A DNA stretch of 35,202 bases, from the IMG/VR virus record IMGVR_UViG_3300041402_000312, positions 1 to 35,202 of that record; one strand, given 5' to 3'. The DNA is from a virus. Of this stretch, positions 1 to 8,484 are shown piece after piece. A program made the position numbers and the translations under genes. How positions within the stretch are numbered: position 1 is the first letter of the stretch; each line of letters opens with the position of its first letter. A model generated the notes under the pieces. It ran no database searches. It had not been told where the DNA came from and saw nothing but the letters and a program-made list of their open reading frames with translations.

Positions 1-3000
1 GCCCTCACGAACGACGAGTGGGGCTTGAACGTCGGCGCGGGGAACGTCAACGTCATCGCCCTCCGAGCGATCGCGGCCACGCTCAAGACCGAGGGGAACG
101 GCTTCGCCTGGGTCTGGGATCGCCAGCTCAACGTCCTCGAGGTCATCCGCATGATCGAGGAGCAAGTCGACGGCGTCCTCTTCGCGGATCCGGTCTCGAA
201 TAACTACGACTTCAAGCTCATCCGCTTCGACTACACCCCAGGGACGCTTCCGCTCCTGGACGAGACGAACGTGACGAACGTCTCGCGCTTCCAGCGGCCG
301 GCCTGGGCGGAGACCTCGAACCACGTGACGGTCGAGTTCACCGACCGGCGCAAGAACTACACCCAGTCGTTCGCCCTGGCTCAAGACATGGCGAACGTCG
401 AGATCGTCCAGGCCGTCAACGCGGCGGCGATCAAGCTCCCCGGCGTCAAGGATCCGACCCTCGCGAATACGCTCGTCTGGCGTGAGCTCCGCCAGCTCTC
501 CTTCCCTGGCGCGACCGGCCAGCTCACGGCCGACCGCTCACAATGGGACCTCACGCCTGGCGATGTTCGGGAGCTCACCTGGGACCGGCTCGGCCTCACG
601 CGCCTCCCGATCCGGATCGTCAAGGTGAACCGCGGCGAGATCCTCAACAACAAGATCAAGATCGACTGGACCCAGGACATCTTCTCGATCAACGCCGGGA
701 CCTTCTCGGATCCAATAGACACCGGCTGGATCCCGGTCCCGTCGGTCGCCCAGCCCTCGCTCCGGGAGCGTCTCTGGGAGGTCCCCTTCCAGCTCTCGCT
801 CGACAACGAGCGACACCTGGCCGTTATATGCTCACGCGATGGCGGGCTCCACACGAGCTTCGACGTGATGGCCGACCGAAGCGGCGGGACGGCCTTCGCG
901 TTCGAGGGAACCGAGGCCGACTTCACGCCGACCGGCCTCCTCGCCGGCGCGGTCTTCCGAGATCTCGACGGGCCGCCTCACTACCTCCAGGACATTGAGA
1001 TCGACGGCTTGAACGACGTCACCGTCACCCAGCTCAACGACGCCGGCTCGACCACGGTCGACCCGAACAACCCGGCGAACATCTTCATCGTCGACGAGGA
1101 GCTCTTCTTCTACGAGAGCGCGACCGATCTCGGCGGCGGCCTCATCCGCCTGGTCAACTGTCACCGCGGGACCTTCGACACGATCCCAGCCGATCACGCG
1201 GACGACGCGGTCGTCTGGCTCATCGGCTTCGGCCTGGGTCTCATGCAACGGCTCGGTCCGCTCCCGAACACGGTCACGACGCCGAACGTGAAGATCCTCC
1301 CGACGACGATCCGCGACCAGCTCGACATCGCCTCGGCCGCGGCGCTCGGACCCTTCGCGGTCGGCCAGCGAGTCCTCTCACCGATCCCGCCAGGCGATCC
1401 GTTCATCAACCTCGACCGCTTCGTCGATGAGGACTGGATCCGCCAGGTCGGGACGCTGGACTTCACCTGGAACACCCGCAACAAGACGACCCAGGACTTC
1501 GACACGAAACAAGACGACCCGGATCTCAATCAGCCCGGCGACGTCGGCGCTCGGATCATCATCCGCCGCGTCGACAACTCGGTCGCGGTTCTCGACTTCG
1601 ACAACATCTTCTCGGATCAATTCATCACGACCGACTTCCTCCCTCAGTCGAGCCCAGGGATCCCCGACGAGCTCGACTTCACGGTCGAGATCTCGAACAA
1701 GACGACCGCCGGCAACGAGAGCCAGATCAACACGTCGGTCCCGTTCGAGGTCTTCGGCTTCGGCCTGGACTTCGGCGGCGACTTCGGCGGCGATGCCGCG
1801 ATCGGCGACGCCGGGATCGTCTTGTCCCAGGGCGCCCCGCCGTTCACGCCAGAACCGATCCCAGGCTCCGGCGTCGATCGGGTCTGGACGATCGACTTCC
1901 TCGGCTCGATCGAGACCGGCGAGAGCCGGCGGCTTCTCTTCGACATCACCGACACGCTCAACACCCAGACGCTCGGCGGCGTGAGCATTTTCCTCGATGC
2001 CGCCGGCGAGCCGACGCTCGAGGACTGGGCCGAGGCGACGCGGGAGTTCCTCGACACGATGTTCCTCTTCCCGCCCGAGCCGATGCCCTTCACGGTCACG
2101 CGCGAAGGGACTCAGGTCATCGTCACGACGCGCTTCGGCGATCTCAACCTCCGACAACAACCCGCGCTTCCGATCTTCACGCCGCTCAACGTATTCCCGC
2201 GGACCTACGTCCTCCAGGCGGCGGCCCCGCCGGCGACGCCAGTCCAGCAAATTATTTATGTGGACTGGTTCGGCCCGAGCGGGATCAGTATCACCGAGGA
2301 CGTGCTCTCGCCGACGAACGACCCGGCCTTCGCCGTGAGCTCACCCCTCCGGCAGAATATAACGAGCATTGGAGTCACGTCCTTGACCTTCGAGGCCCAG
2401 CAAGAACTCAGCCCCGAAGGCGGGAACGAGATCTTCGGCGTCCGCGCGACCGCCCCTCGAACCGATTCACGGACCCAGGATCTCCAGGAGTTCTACGACA
2501 AGTTCCGGAACTCGTCGATCGCTCAGTTCTTCACGTCGATCGAAGGCCCGCTCGTGCTTCGCGGCGGTCTGGATCGGCCGATGGCGCGCGGCGCGATCGT
2601 CTTGACGACGAAGCCGAACTTCCGCGCCCGGACCCTGCTATTCGGGACGAGCTGGGAGTATACGGCCGGCGGTCCCGCGGCCGACTTCAACGGTCCCGTC
2701 GAGTCGGGCTTCAAGCTCCTCCCGAAGGAAGGCTCGCCAGCCATCGCCGGCTCGACGACCGGGCTCGTCCAGGTCCTCAACGTCGGCGTCTTCAATATCA
2801 ACCAGGCGACGCCAGACGACGGGACGCTCTTCTTGTCCTACACGCTCGACGGGACCGTCTTCTCGGAGGCGATTCTACCGAACCCCGCGCCTCCGAGCGC
2901 CGTGAACTACGCGATCGCCTTCTCCGCCCTCATGGACGCGATCGACGCCGACCCACGCTTCGAGGTCGTCAATCGCCTCGAGGATATATCCTCGACCTCG

Positions 3001-3102
3001 TTCGCCGCTCAGATCGTCGCCGTCACCCCGAACTCGCCCTTCGAGCACTTCGCCGACGTCGGGAAAGGGCTCCGGATTGAGTTCCGAGACTTATCGCCAT
3101 AG
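1..3102 (+). CDS. Phage tail hub/tip protein, 5' end outside window
   Basis: The frame is already open at base 1 (first codons read A-L-T-N-D-E-W-G), so the true start lies upstream; 1033 residues are visible. Around residues 195-235 there is a stretch with LPIRIVKVNRGEI followed by KIKIDWTQDIF. This matches the pattern of the Phage-tail_3 group of tail hub proteins (long baseplate/tip proteins that cap the tail tube and carry fibres). The rest is beta-rich with no Cys-based motifs. It is followed after 11 nt by a fibre-type gene, which fits a tail-tip position. Specific function within the tip is inferred, not shown. Confidence 0.72.
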   Translation, partial: ALTNDEWGLNVGAGNVNVIALRAIAATLKTEGNGFAWVWDRQLNVLEVIRMIEEQVDGVLFADPVSNNYDFKLIRFDYTPGTLPLLDETNVTNVSRFQRPAWAETSNHVTVEFTDRRKNYTQSFALAQDMANVEIVQAVNAAAIKLPGVKDPTLANTLVWRELRQLSFPGATGQLTADRSQWDLTPGDVRELTWDRLGLTRLPIRIVKVNRGEILNNKIKIDWTQDIFSINAGTFSDPIDTGWIPVPSVAQPSLRERLWEVPFQLSLDNERHLAVICSRDGGLHTSFDVMADRSGGTAFAFEGTEADFTPTGLLAGAVFRDLDGPPHYLQDIEIDGLNDVTVTQLNDAGSTTVDPNNPANIFIVDEELFFYESATDLGGGLIRLVNCHRGTFDTIPADHADDAVVWLIGFGLGLMQRLGPLPNTVTTPNVKILPTTIRDQLDIASAAALGPFAVGQRVLSPIPPGDPFINLDRFVDEDWIRQVGTLDFTWNTRNKTTQDFDTKQDDPDLNQPGDVGARIIIRRVDNSVAVLDFDNIFSDQFITTDFLPQSSPGIPDELDFTVEISNKTTAGNESQINTSVPFEVFGFGLDFGGDFGGDAAIGDAGIVLSQGAPPFTPEPIPGSGVDRVWTIDFLGSIETGESRRLLFDITDTLNTQTLGGVSIFLDAAGEPTLEDWAEATREFLDTMFLFPPEPMPFTVTREGTQVIVTTRFGDLNLRQQPALPIFTPLNVFPRTYVLQAAAPPATPVQQIIYVDWFGPSGISITEDVLSPTNDPAFAVSSPLRQNITSIGVTSLTFEAQQELSPEGGNEIFGVRATAPRTDSRTQDLQEFYDKFRNSSIAQFFTSIEGPLVLRGGLDRPMARGAIVLTTKPNFRARTLLFGTSWEYTAGGPAADFNGPVESGFKLLPKEGSPAIAGSTTGLVQVLNVGVFNINQATPDDGTLFLSYTLDGTVFSEAILPNPAPPSAVNYAIAFSALMDAIDADPRFEVVNRLEDISSTSFAAQIVAVTPNSPFEHFADVGKGLRIEFRDLSP

Positions 3103-3113
3103 GATAACCAGCC

Positions 3114-4154
3114 ATGCCTCAAACAGCCCTCCCGAATATCGGTGTGAACTACGAGTTCACGCTCGGCTCGAACGCCTGGAAGAACGGCTTCGACTCCTCG
3201 ATGGTCATCCTCGACTCCCAGGTCCAGGCCTACGTCATCGACCAGCGGACCGCGGAGCCCGTCGGCCCAGCGGTCGGCGACACCTACCTCCTCGGGCCCG
3301 GCACACCGGCCGGGACGAACTGGGCCCCGGACACCCTGGGCGTCGCCGGCTCGATCGCGGTCTTCACGAACGTCCCAGGCCAGACCGACGGCTCGCCCTG
3401 GTTCTACATCGCGCCGCGGAACGGCTTCCAGATCTTCGACCGGACGCTCTTCCGGTCTTCGGTCTTCCTCTCGGGCGTCTGGCTCCCAGGCGGCCAGCTC
3501 CGCCGGCCCGAGAAGCTCGAGACCGGCGCGACCTACACGGCCGAGCTCGAAGATGCCGGCCGACTCCTCACGCTCGACAACGTCGCCACGCCGACCGAGC
3601 TCACGATCCCGACCTTCGCGTCGGTCGCGTTCCCGCTCGGGATCTTCCTCGAGGTCGCCTACCTGGGGACCGGCTTCCTGGACGTCGCCGGCGCGACCGG
3701 CGTCGACATCGAGTTCGCCGGCTATGACGAGAGCGCGGCCCCGAATGGCGCGACGCCGACCTTCGAGTCGAACGAGGGCTTCCGCCTGTACCACTTAACG
3801 AACGATCGCTGGATCCTCTTCCCGAACGCTCGCCAGCCGACGATCCAGTTCGAGACCGGCGTGAGCTTCGAGCCGAGCATGAGGAACCGGGACGGGACGG
3901 TCCTCATCGACAACGGCGCCCACACGACGAACATCCCAGACGAGGCGACGATCCCCTTCCCGATCGGGACGACGCTCGAGCTCGTGAACCAGAACGCCGC
4001 GGCGATCACGATCACCGACGACGCGGCCGTCTCCTGGGCGAGCGGATCCCAGGACCTCACGGTCGCCGGCATAGCGGCGAACGCCTCCGCCAAAATCAGG
4101 AAAGTCGCGAGTGACTCGTGGTTCGTCCTTCTCAACCAGACCCTCCCGACTTAG
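3114..4154 (+). CDS. Tail fibre-type protein with DUF2793-like N-terminus
   Basis: 346 aa, starting at an ATG 12 nt after the tail hub stop. Residues about 15-125 (WKNGFDSSMVILDSQVQAYV, then GDTYLLGPG, and a GSPWFYIAPRNGF block) follow the layout of DUF2793, a domain of phage and prophage tail appendages. Residues about 140-235 and 245-345 are two copies of one beta module: an aliphatic strand, a TIPTFASVAFPLG / TIPFPIGTTLEL strand and a closing DRWIL / DSWFVL strand. The module resembles repeats seen in phage side-fibre proteins. A role as an adsorption-apparatus component is inferred from position and architecture. Confidence 0.6.
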   Translation: MPQTALPNIGVNYEFTLGSNAWKNGFDSSMVILDSQVQAYVIDQRTAEPVGPAVGDTYLLGPGTPAGTNWAPDTLGVAGSIAVFTNVPGQTDGSPWFYIAPRNGFQIFDRTLFRSSVFLSGVWLPGGQLRRPEKLETGATYTAELEDAGRLLTLDNVATPTELTIPTFASVAFPLGIFLEVAYLGTGFLDVAGATGVDIEFAGYDESAAPNGATPTFESNEGFRLYHLTNDRWILFPNARQPTIQFETGVSFEPSMRNRDGTVLIDNGAHTTNIPDEATIPFPIGTTLELVNQNAAAITITDDAAVSWASGSQDLTVAGIAANASAKIRKVASDSWFVLLNQTLPT

Positions 4155-4163
4155 GAGATCATC

Positions 4164-4748
4164 ATGTCCCAGAACTTACAGCTCCAGAAGACCGTCAACA
4201 TCCACGCGCGGCGGATCCGACATCGACGTCGGCTTCTCACGACCGACCCGCGCTTCCGCTCACGTCACGCCGGCATGGACAACTTCCTCACCCGCGAGGC
4301 GACCAGGGCGAACGCGAGCCCGCTCCGCCTGGTCGGCGAGGCGATCGCCGCGGCCGGGACCGGCTACTTCGTGAACGACCAGTTCTCGATCACCGGCGGA
4401 TCCTTCACGGTCCCCGCGGTCGGCATGGTCTCGGAGGTCGGCGGATCCGGAGACGTGACCGGCGCGAAGCTCGTCGAGCGCGGGACCTATACGGTCGTCA
4501 CGCCGCCAGCATCGCCGACGACGGTGATCCGCCAGAAGAACGGGGCCCCGACACCTGGGACCGGCTTGACGATCAACGACGGGATCACGGTCGCGGTCGC
4601 TGGCGTGACCGCGGAGGAGCTCCTGGCGGGACTTCGGTCTCGGCTCAACCTGGCCGGCACGATCCCGACGCGGAAGGCCGCGCGAGATTATCGGAACCGC
4701 GAGAACTCGTCCGACACCTACGAGGACGCCGGCGTCCCGATCAGTTAG
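4164..4748 (+). CDS. Virion-associated protein sharing a module with the 26255 gene
   Basis: 194 aa with a clear Shine-Dalgarno (TTAGGAG) before ATG. The N-terminus is very basic (RRIRHRRR near residue 12). Residues about 65-125 hold a Gly-rich beta module (GTGYFVNDQFSITGGSF, later GTYTVVTP) that recurs in the protein at 26255-26944. The C-terminus (about 145-194) is charged and helical. Function is not recognised; position behind two tail genes and the shared module suggest a structural protein. Its TAG stop overlaps the TAA of the convergent gene at 4745-5503. Confidence 0.55.
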   Translation: MSQNLQLQKTVNIHARRIRHRRRLLTTDPRFRSRHAGMDNFLTREATRANASPLRLVGEAIAAAGTGYFVNDQFSITGGSFTVPAVGMVSEVGGSGDVTGAKLVERGTYTVVTPPASPTTVIRQKNGAPTPGTGLTINDGITVAVAGVTAEELLAGLRSRLNLAGTIPTRKAARDYRNRENSSDTYEDAGVPIS

Positions 4749-5503
4749 TCCTCCCAGTCGCGGAGGAGCGAGACGTCCCGCTTGAGGAGGGCCTGGCGCA
4801 TATCGACCGGCGCCGGCGCTCTCCCGGCCTGGCGGATCGCCCGACATAGCCAGGCGAGATCCTTCGGGCCGAAGCCCGAGAGGCCGACGACTACGTGGCC
4901 GAACGTGACCTGGGCGTGGATCGGAAGATCCTGATCGTGGACCCAGGAGACGAACTTCCGCGCGTCGCCGTGTTGCATGGCCGAGCTCGCCAGGTTCTCG
5001 GGAACCGGATCCGGCTCCGGCCTGGGATCTCCGAAGGTCTTCTTCGGCGGAACCTGGCCGAGGTCCTCGGGCGAGTTCGACTTCGGCTCGTCATCGAGCT
5101 CGTCGACGATCACCCTGGTCACGCTCTCGCCGGCATAGTCCGGGAGGAGATATATCTGGCTCTCCTGGTTCGTCCTGGCGTGACGTCTGGATCCGCGGAC
5201 AACGATCCGGCCCGACTTCTCGAGCTGGGAGAAGACGGTCGACTGGGAGACCCGCATGATCTCGGGCCGAAGGTCCTCGAACTCGATCCCCGTGACGCCG
5301 TGGTCGCGGGCTTTCGAGAGCTCCTCGAGGATCGCCTCGGCGATCGTCACGGGCCGGCCGGCGAGGTTCGCGTTCCTGGCCGACGTGTGACTGGTCTCGG
5401 GATCCCCTCGCCTGGCGCGGGCCTCGATGTCGAAGAGATCGTCCTGGCCGTCGCCGTCGTCGCCGTCGTCGCCGTTCTCAGAAGGGAGGGACATCATCGT
5501 CAC
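4745..5503 (-). CDS. Winged-helix domain protein, early region, function unknown
   Basis: 252 aa. The first 25 residues are Asp/Gly rich. Residues about 32-110 read RRGDPETSHTSARNA, then a helix-rich block ending in VSQSTVFSQLEKSGRIVVRG. That is the usual form of a phage winged-helix domain (DPETSH motif, recognition helix, wing). The C-terminal 100 residues are unrecognised. The start chosen is GTG at 5503 because a GGGAGG Shine-Dalgarno lies 6 nt upstream; ATGs 6 and 9 nt further in are alternatives. It overlaps the upstream zinc-finger gene by 26 nt. A replication or transcription role is possible but unproven. Confidence 0.62.
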   Translation of the reverse strand: MTMMSLPSENGDDGDDGDGQDDLFDIEARARRGDPETSHTSARNANLAGRPVTIAEAILEELSKARDHGVTGIEFEDLRPEIMRVSQSTVFSQLEKSGRIVVRGSRRHARTNQESQIYLLPDYAGESVTRVIVDELDDEPKSNSPEDLGQVPPKKTFGDPRPEPDPVPENLASSAMQHGDARKFVSWVHDQDLPIHAQVTFGHVVVGLSGFGPKDLAWLCRAIRQAGRAPAPVDMRQALLKRDVSLLRDWED

Positions 5504-5774
5504 CGTCGCCCTCCCTCAGTCGTTCCGGCTCCCTGGCGGGCGCTGGCGCCGCCCTGACGCGGTTCCCGGCCGTTCGCCCGGATCGGTAACAGTCCGGGCA
5601 AGTCTTCATCCAGTTCGCGCCCTGGAAGGGCTTGTCGCAAGCCTCACACGTCTGATCGAGCTTGCATCGGTGACGGTTCTCGGTCCCTGGCTCGACTGGG
5701 ATCCAGCGACCGTTCGAGCCCTGGATGAACGAGATCAGGGCGTCACAGTCTCGACACTCGGATGTCCTCGGCAT
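5478..5774 (-). CDS. Small zinc-finger protein
   Basis: 98 aa with a strong Shine-Dalgarno (AGAGGAGG) 6 nt before ATG. It has several Cys pairs: CRDC (residues 7-10), an H-x-C pair near 35, CEAC near 43, and CPDCY near 58. This fits one or two small zinc ribbons of a kind common in phage early genes (the W-K-T-C-x-x-C-Y ending). The tail is basic and Pro/Ala rich, then acidic (GDGDDD). First gene of a two-gene unit; its 3' end overlaps the winged-helix gene, suggesting coupled translation. Nucleic-acid binding is inferred. Confidence 0.6.
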   Translation of the reverse strand: MPRTSECRDCDALISFIQGSNGRWIPVEPGTENRHRCKLDQTCEACDKPFQGANWMKTCPDCYRSGRTAGNRVRAAPAPAREPERLREGDGDDDVPPF

Positions 5775-6104
5775 GATGTTCCTCCTCTTCTACTGGTTGA
5801 AGTTTATCGTCTTTTTGTTCATGGCCTGGGAGCGAGAGGGAGGGCAGCCCGAGAACTCCCGACCAGGTCGAGATCTCGGACACCCTCACCATGACCCGGT
5901 CGGTCGATGGTCGGGCCGCCGGCGTTCTTGCGCTCGCTCTCCGACGTTCGCCTTGCTTGTGTCTCCGCGCTTCCCCGAGTAGACGGTCACGGCCAGGCGC
6001 TCGCGTTAACCGCTCACCTGGGCGAGGGTCGAAGACTTGCGGAAGGGAGGGGCGTCGTGAGAAGATTCGCGGGCCCGGTCGTCTTCCTGCAAAGTTCGCG
6101 ACCG
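5775..6104. other. 330-nt gap without a convincing gene
   Basis: This stretch lies between the terminator of the unit ending at 6168 and the start of the zinc-finger gene at 5774, so it should hold the promoter for the 5774-to-4745 unit. I see no good -35/-10 pair and no copy of the operator found at the other early promoters. An AT-rich patch at 5797-5822 is the only compositional change. Short frames here lack Shine-Dalgarno sequences and recognisable products. Confidence 0.4.
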
Positions 6105-6140
6105 AAAAAAGGCCCCGCCGGATGTTCATCTGGCGGGGCC
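6105..6140 (-). terminator. Rho-independent terminator of the 8113-to-6168 unit
   Basis: On the - strand a 9-bp perfect GC stem (GGCCCCGCC / GGCGGGGCC, 6140-6132 and 6119-6111), extendable inward by a G-T and three more pairs, is followed at once by six Ts (6110-6105). It sits 28 nt past the stop of the last gene of the unit, facing the right way. Confidence 0.88.
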
Positions 6141-6167
6141 GTTCTTTATACGCCGACACTCGGCGGG

Positions 6168-6398
6168 CTACAAGCTCGACGGCTCGAACGTCTTCTCGAG
6201 GCGCCAGCCCTGGCATCGGAGCGCGTAGTGATGCTCGGCGACGAACACGCTTGTCCGATCCTTGCGCGACCAGAACTTCCAGAACCGCGGCGCGCGATCG
6301 CGGAGAAGGCGCTCGTCGACGCGGCTCCAGACGTCGACCTGGTCCTGGTCGGCGTGACACGTCATCCGCGCCAGGGTTATAGCTCGGGTCTTCTTCAT
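6168..6398 (-). CDS. Small basic protein of unknown function
   Basis: 76 aa, rich in Arg, Trp and His (FWKFWSRKDR near residues 39-48, then AEHHYALRC). No family recognised. Its ATG overlaps the stop of the preceding gene in an ATGA junction, and it is the last gene before a strong terminator, which supports it as a real coding frame. Confidence 0.55.
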   Translation of the reverse strand: MKKTRAITLARMTCHADQDQVDVWSRVDERLLRDRAPRFWKFWSRKDRTSVFVAEHHYALRCQGWRLEKTFEPSSL

Positions 6399-6604
6399 GT
6401 CGTTCCTCCTTCGCGGATCACCCGCGCGGCGTGGACCAGGGCCTTGAACGGCGACGGCCGCCTCGTTCCCTCGATCCGATTAAGGTGCACCCAGACGCCG
6501 GCCCAATAGCCGAACATCATGAACTTGTAACGGGCGAGCGACTCGATCGCCTTGTCGGCGGCCTCGTCGATCTCGTGGTTGAGTCTCCGGTCTTCGGTCT
6601 TCAT
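6395..6604 (-). CDS. Small conserved-type phage protein (YKF-MFGYWA motif)
   Basis: 69 aa. The centre reads LARYKFMMFGYWAGVWVHLN and is followed by PSPFKALVHAAR. I know this pattern (helical start, YKF.MFGYWA..WVHLN, PFK..V..AR) from small uncharacterised phage proteins. Both ends are ATGA-type overlaps with neighbouring genes, so translation is probably coupled. The aromatic-rich core could be a buried helix or a membrane contact; function unknown. Confidence 0.65.
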   Translation of the reverse strand: MKTEDRRLNHEIDEAADKAIESLARYKFMMFGYWAGVWVHLNRIEGTRRPSPFKALVHAARVIREGGTT

Positions 6605-6837
6605 TGTCCTCCTCCTCGTTCACGTTTTTCGATGTCGATCACCGACACGACCGGCGCGCCTGGCCGATACTGGTCGCGGATCTTGATGTAGGCGTCGCCG
6701 ATCTCGCCGGCGTCTTGCATCCAGGCGACGGTCGCGCGGCCGGCCTTCTGGGCTCCGGCCAGGGTATCGCCGAAGACTTGCTCGACGATCTTCTGGCTCG
6801 GGCCGCGGGCGCGGATGATGACGCGGAAGCGGATCAT
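6601..6837 (-). CDS. Small protein of unknown function
   Basis: 78 aa starting MIRFRVIIRA. The ATG at 6837 shares one base with the TGA of the upstream PP-loop gene (TGATG); a GTG one codon earlier is an alternative start. The pattern is a beta strand, a long amphipathic helix (about 13-45), then strands. No family recognised. It belongs to the five-gene - strand unit running from 8113 to 6168. Confidence 0.55.
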   Translation of the reverse strand: MIRFRVIIRARGPSQKIVEQVFGDTLAGAQKAGRATVAWMQDAGEIGDAYIKIRDQYRPGAPVVSVIDIEKRERGGGQ

Positions 6838-7817
6838 CACGCACACGTCCGAAGGTCGGCCGCGTTCCCGCCGTCGGCGACCTGGAGCTCGTCGGCCCGG
6901 CGAAGAAGCTCTTCGCGGTTCCCGATGAAGTTCCCGTCGGCGTCGACGATATGGTTGAGCCGCGCGAAGTGGTTCCAGGCGAAGCTCCGATTCAGGCCGA
7001 CGGTGATCGACGTGGTCGGCCATTGGTCGGCCGGCTTGTTCACGAAGTCCTCCCAGTCCTTGCCGTAGGTGCACTCGTCCGAACCCCAGCGGCTATGTCT
7101 TCCAGTCATGGCGCGATGTTCGATCTCGAGCGCCTTGAGGAAGAGATCCGGATGAGTTCCGGCCAGCCAGTAGAGCTCCCACACCTGGGAGGCCGGGCAA
7201 AAGAAGCAAGCCGATTTAATCGGAACCTCCAGGCCTTCGGCGACGATCGTCGCGATGCAATCTCCGCGAGTCATCCCGAGGTCCTGGAGCGGGTACGAGT
7301 ACAGGAAGAACTCGTCCTCGCGCTTCACGTTCTTCGAGCGGCGGAGGTCGGCCGGGCCGGCATCGTAGCCGAGGAGCTTCACGATCTTCTTCCCCTGGTC
7401 GAGCGCCTCCTGATAGACCGGATGGCGGGCGTAGGTGTACGGGCCCTTGCTCTTCCCCTTGAGGAAGTAGTCCTGGGGGTCGGCCTTCCACTTAATCGAG
7501 CATGACTTCTTCCCGAACGCCAGGCTCGGGAGCGTCTCGTTCTTGTAGTTGTTGCCGACCAGGGTCTTGTAGCCGGTCTCGGCCTTCGGGATCTTCTTCA
7601 CCCAGGTCACGAGCGGGAAGCCCTGGGCCTTGAGCCAGACGTCGATCTTCCGGACGGTCTCATAGGTCTCGGGCTTCTCGGCGCCGACGTCGGCGAACGT
7701 GATCGCGTCGGGGACGATGCCGGCGTCGCGGAGCTTGATGAGCATCGCGGTCGAGTCGACGCCGCCGCCATAGCAGACGACGACGCCGTGGTGATTTTTC
7801 GGGAGGCGGATCTTCAT
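6837..7817 (-). CDS. PP-loop ATPase, PAPS-reductase family
   Basis: 326 aa. A PP-loop, GGGVDST, lies at residues 17-23 after a first beta strand, as in N-type ATP pyrophosphatases of the PAPS reductase family, which adenylate or transfer sulfur to substrates. Further signatures are C106 (KKSCSIKWK) and the pair C204/C207 (ACFFCPASQ), likely metal or Fe-S ligands. The C-terminal Cys motif of true assimilatory PAPS reductases is not seen, so a role in nucleoside or DNA modification is as likely as sulfur assimilation. It overlaps both neighbours by 1-4 nt. A second, divergent family member lies at 8777-9589. Confidence 0.75.
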   Translation of the reverse strand: MKIRLPKNHHGVVVCYGGGVDSTAMLIKLRDAGIVPDAITFADVGAEKPETYETVRKIDVWLKAQGFPLVTWVKKIPKAETGYKTLVGNNYKNETLPSLAFGKKSCSIKWKADPQDYFLKGKSKGPYTYARHPVYQEALDQGKKIVKLLGYDAGPADLRRSKNVKREDEFFLYSYPLQDLGMTRGDCIATIVAEGLEVPIKSACFFCPASQVWELYWLAGTHPDLFLKALEIEHRAMTGRHSRWGSDECTYGKDWEDFVNKPADQWPTTSITVGLNRSFAWNHFARLNHIVDADGNFIGNREELLRRADELQVADGGNAADLRTCA

Positions 7818-8113
7818 GATGTGAAGGTCTCGCCAGTGATGAGATCGACAACGGTCTCGCCAGGTCCGAAGGCCGCGCGGAGCTCGTAGGCCCGCTCGGC
7901 TTTTTCGTCTTCGGTCATCGGGTTCGCCAGGCGATGAGCGCGGATCGAGCGGATCAGGTTCGTGGTCTCGATCTCGCGGGCTTCGACATGGCTCGCCAGG
8001 ACGTCGCCGCTCAAGCCGTGATTCTCTTCAAGGTAGTCGGCGAAGGGGATCTGGTTGTTCGACTCGAAGCGGATGATGCCATTGAGGTCGGTGTAAGTGG
8101 GGAAGGTCGTCAT
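7814..8113 (-). CDS. Hypothetical protein, first gene of the PP-loop unit
   Basis: 99 aa, acidic and mostly helical after a short strand-rich start (MTTFPTYTDL). No family recognised. The start chosen is the ATG at 8113 because AAGGAG lies 7 nt upstream; an in-frame ATG at 8134 coincides with the predicted transcription start and would give 7 extra residues. The stop overlaps the PP-loop gene ATG (ATGA). It stands directly behind the operator-bearing promoter at 8134. Confidence 0.6.
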   Translation of the reverse strand: MTTFPTYTDLNGIIRFESNNQIPFADYLEENHGLSGDVLASHVEAREIETTNLIRSIRAHRLANPMTEDEKAERAYELRAAFGPGETVVDLITGETFTS

Positions 8114-8133
8114 GTTGTGGCTCCTTGAGTTCA

Positions 8134-8183
8134 TGGTTCCAGTGTAGCGAGTCCCGCTACATCCGTCGGTGACGTGGTTCACA
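8134..8183 (-). promoter_or_regulatory. Early promoter with operator and CRP-type site (leftward)
   Basis: Reading leftward: TGTGA-N6-TCAC (8183-8169), operator TGTAGC-N7-GCTACA (8161-8143, perfect 6-bp arms), and -10 hexamer TACACT (8146-8141) overlapping the second arm. There is no TTGACA-like -35. The predicted start is 8134, which puts the centre of the TGTGA/TCAC element at -41.5, the class II CRP geometry. The leader to ATG 8113 is 21 nt and holds AAGGAG. The same module, nearly base for base, stands at 13523-13565 on the other strand. Confidence 0.72.
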
Positions 8184-8209
8184 CTTTTGGGAACTGGTTG
8201 AGACGGCCT

Positions 8210-8230
8210 GGGGCCCCAGGACGGGGCCCC
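8210..8230 (-). other. GC-rich hairpin after the 9589-to-8239 unit
   Basis: Two copies of GGGGCCCC separated by 5 nt, each self-complementary, can form an 8-bp stem or the alternative CCTGGGGCCCCAGG palindrome. It lies 9 nt past the stop at 8239 and before the next promoter. There is no T tract on the - strand, so it is at best a weak terminator or an RNA 3'-end stabiliser. Confidence 0.45.
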
Positions 8231-8238
8231 GCTTTATG

Positions 8239-8484
8239 TCACACGCCGGCCAGGAGCCGCCGCGCTTCCTTCGTCGAGCCGTTCCGCCTGGCGGATCCGC
8301 GGAACTTCGAGGCGGCCTTCGCCAGGGAGCCGGCCATCGGATCCGCGCGGAGGTCGTCCTTCGCCACGTGGCGGACCACGACCTTCGGCGTCTGGATCAC
8401 GAGCGACACCTGGGCCCGGCCCTCGAAGGCGATCGCGGCGCGGAAGCACCCGTCGACCCAGGCGGAGACGAACGTCGCCTTCAT
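8239..8484 (-). CDS. Small hypothetical protein
   Basis: 81 aa: an N-terminal half with alternating hydrophobic strands (TFVSAWVDG, QVSLVIQT, VVVRHV) and a basic, Ser/Arg-rich C-terminus. No family recognised. The ATG overlaps the stop of the upstream gene (ATGA). Third and last gene of the unit beginning with the PP-loop protein at 9589. Confidence 0.5.
   Translation of the reverse strand: MKATFVSAWVDGCFRAAIAFEGRAQVSLVIQTPKVVVRHVAKDDLRADPMAGSLAKAASKFRGSARRNGSTKEARRLLAGV

Noticed and set aside
5743-5892. 49-codon frame on the - strand overlapping the zinc-finger gene start
   Set aside because: No Shine-Dalgarno, unusual composition for this genome, and its last codons are the Shine-Dalgarno and start region of the 5774 gene.
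6167-6172. GCTACA, one arm of the operator motif
   Set aside because: The partner arm at the required spacing is absent (CGACAC) and it overlaps the end of the 6168-6398 gene; no promoter needed here.
5743-6509. Open frames on both strands crossing the terminator region (5743-6360 on -, 5907-6509 on +)
   Set aside because: They run through a strong terminator and opposite or over better supported small genes; products are Arg/Pro-rich without motifs.
8114-8182. Longer N-terminus for the 7814-8113 gene (starts at 8182 or 8134)
   Set aside because: The 8182 start lies upstream of the predicted transcription start inside the promoter. The 8134 start would be leaderless, while ATG 8113 has AAGGAG at good spacing.
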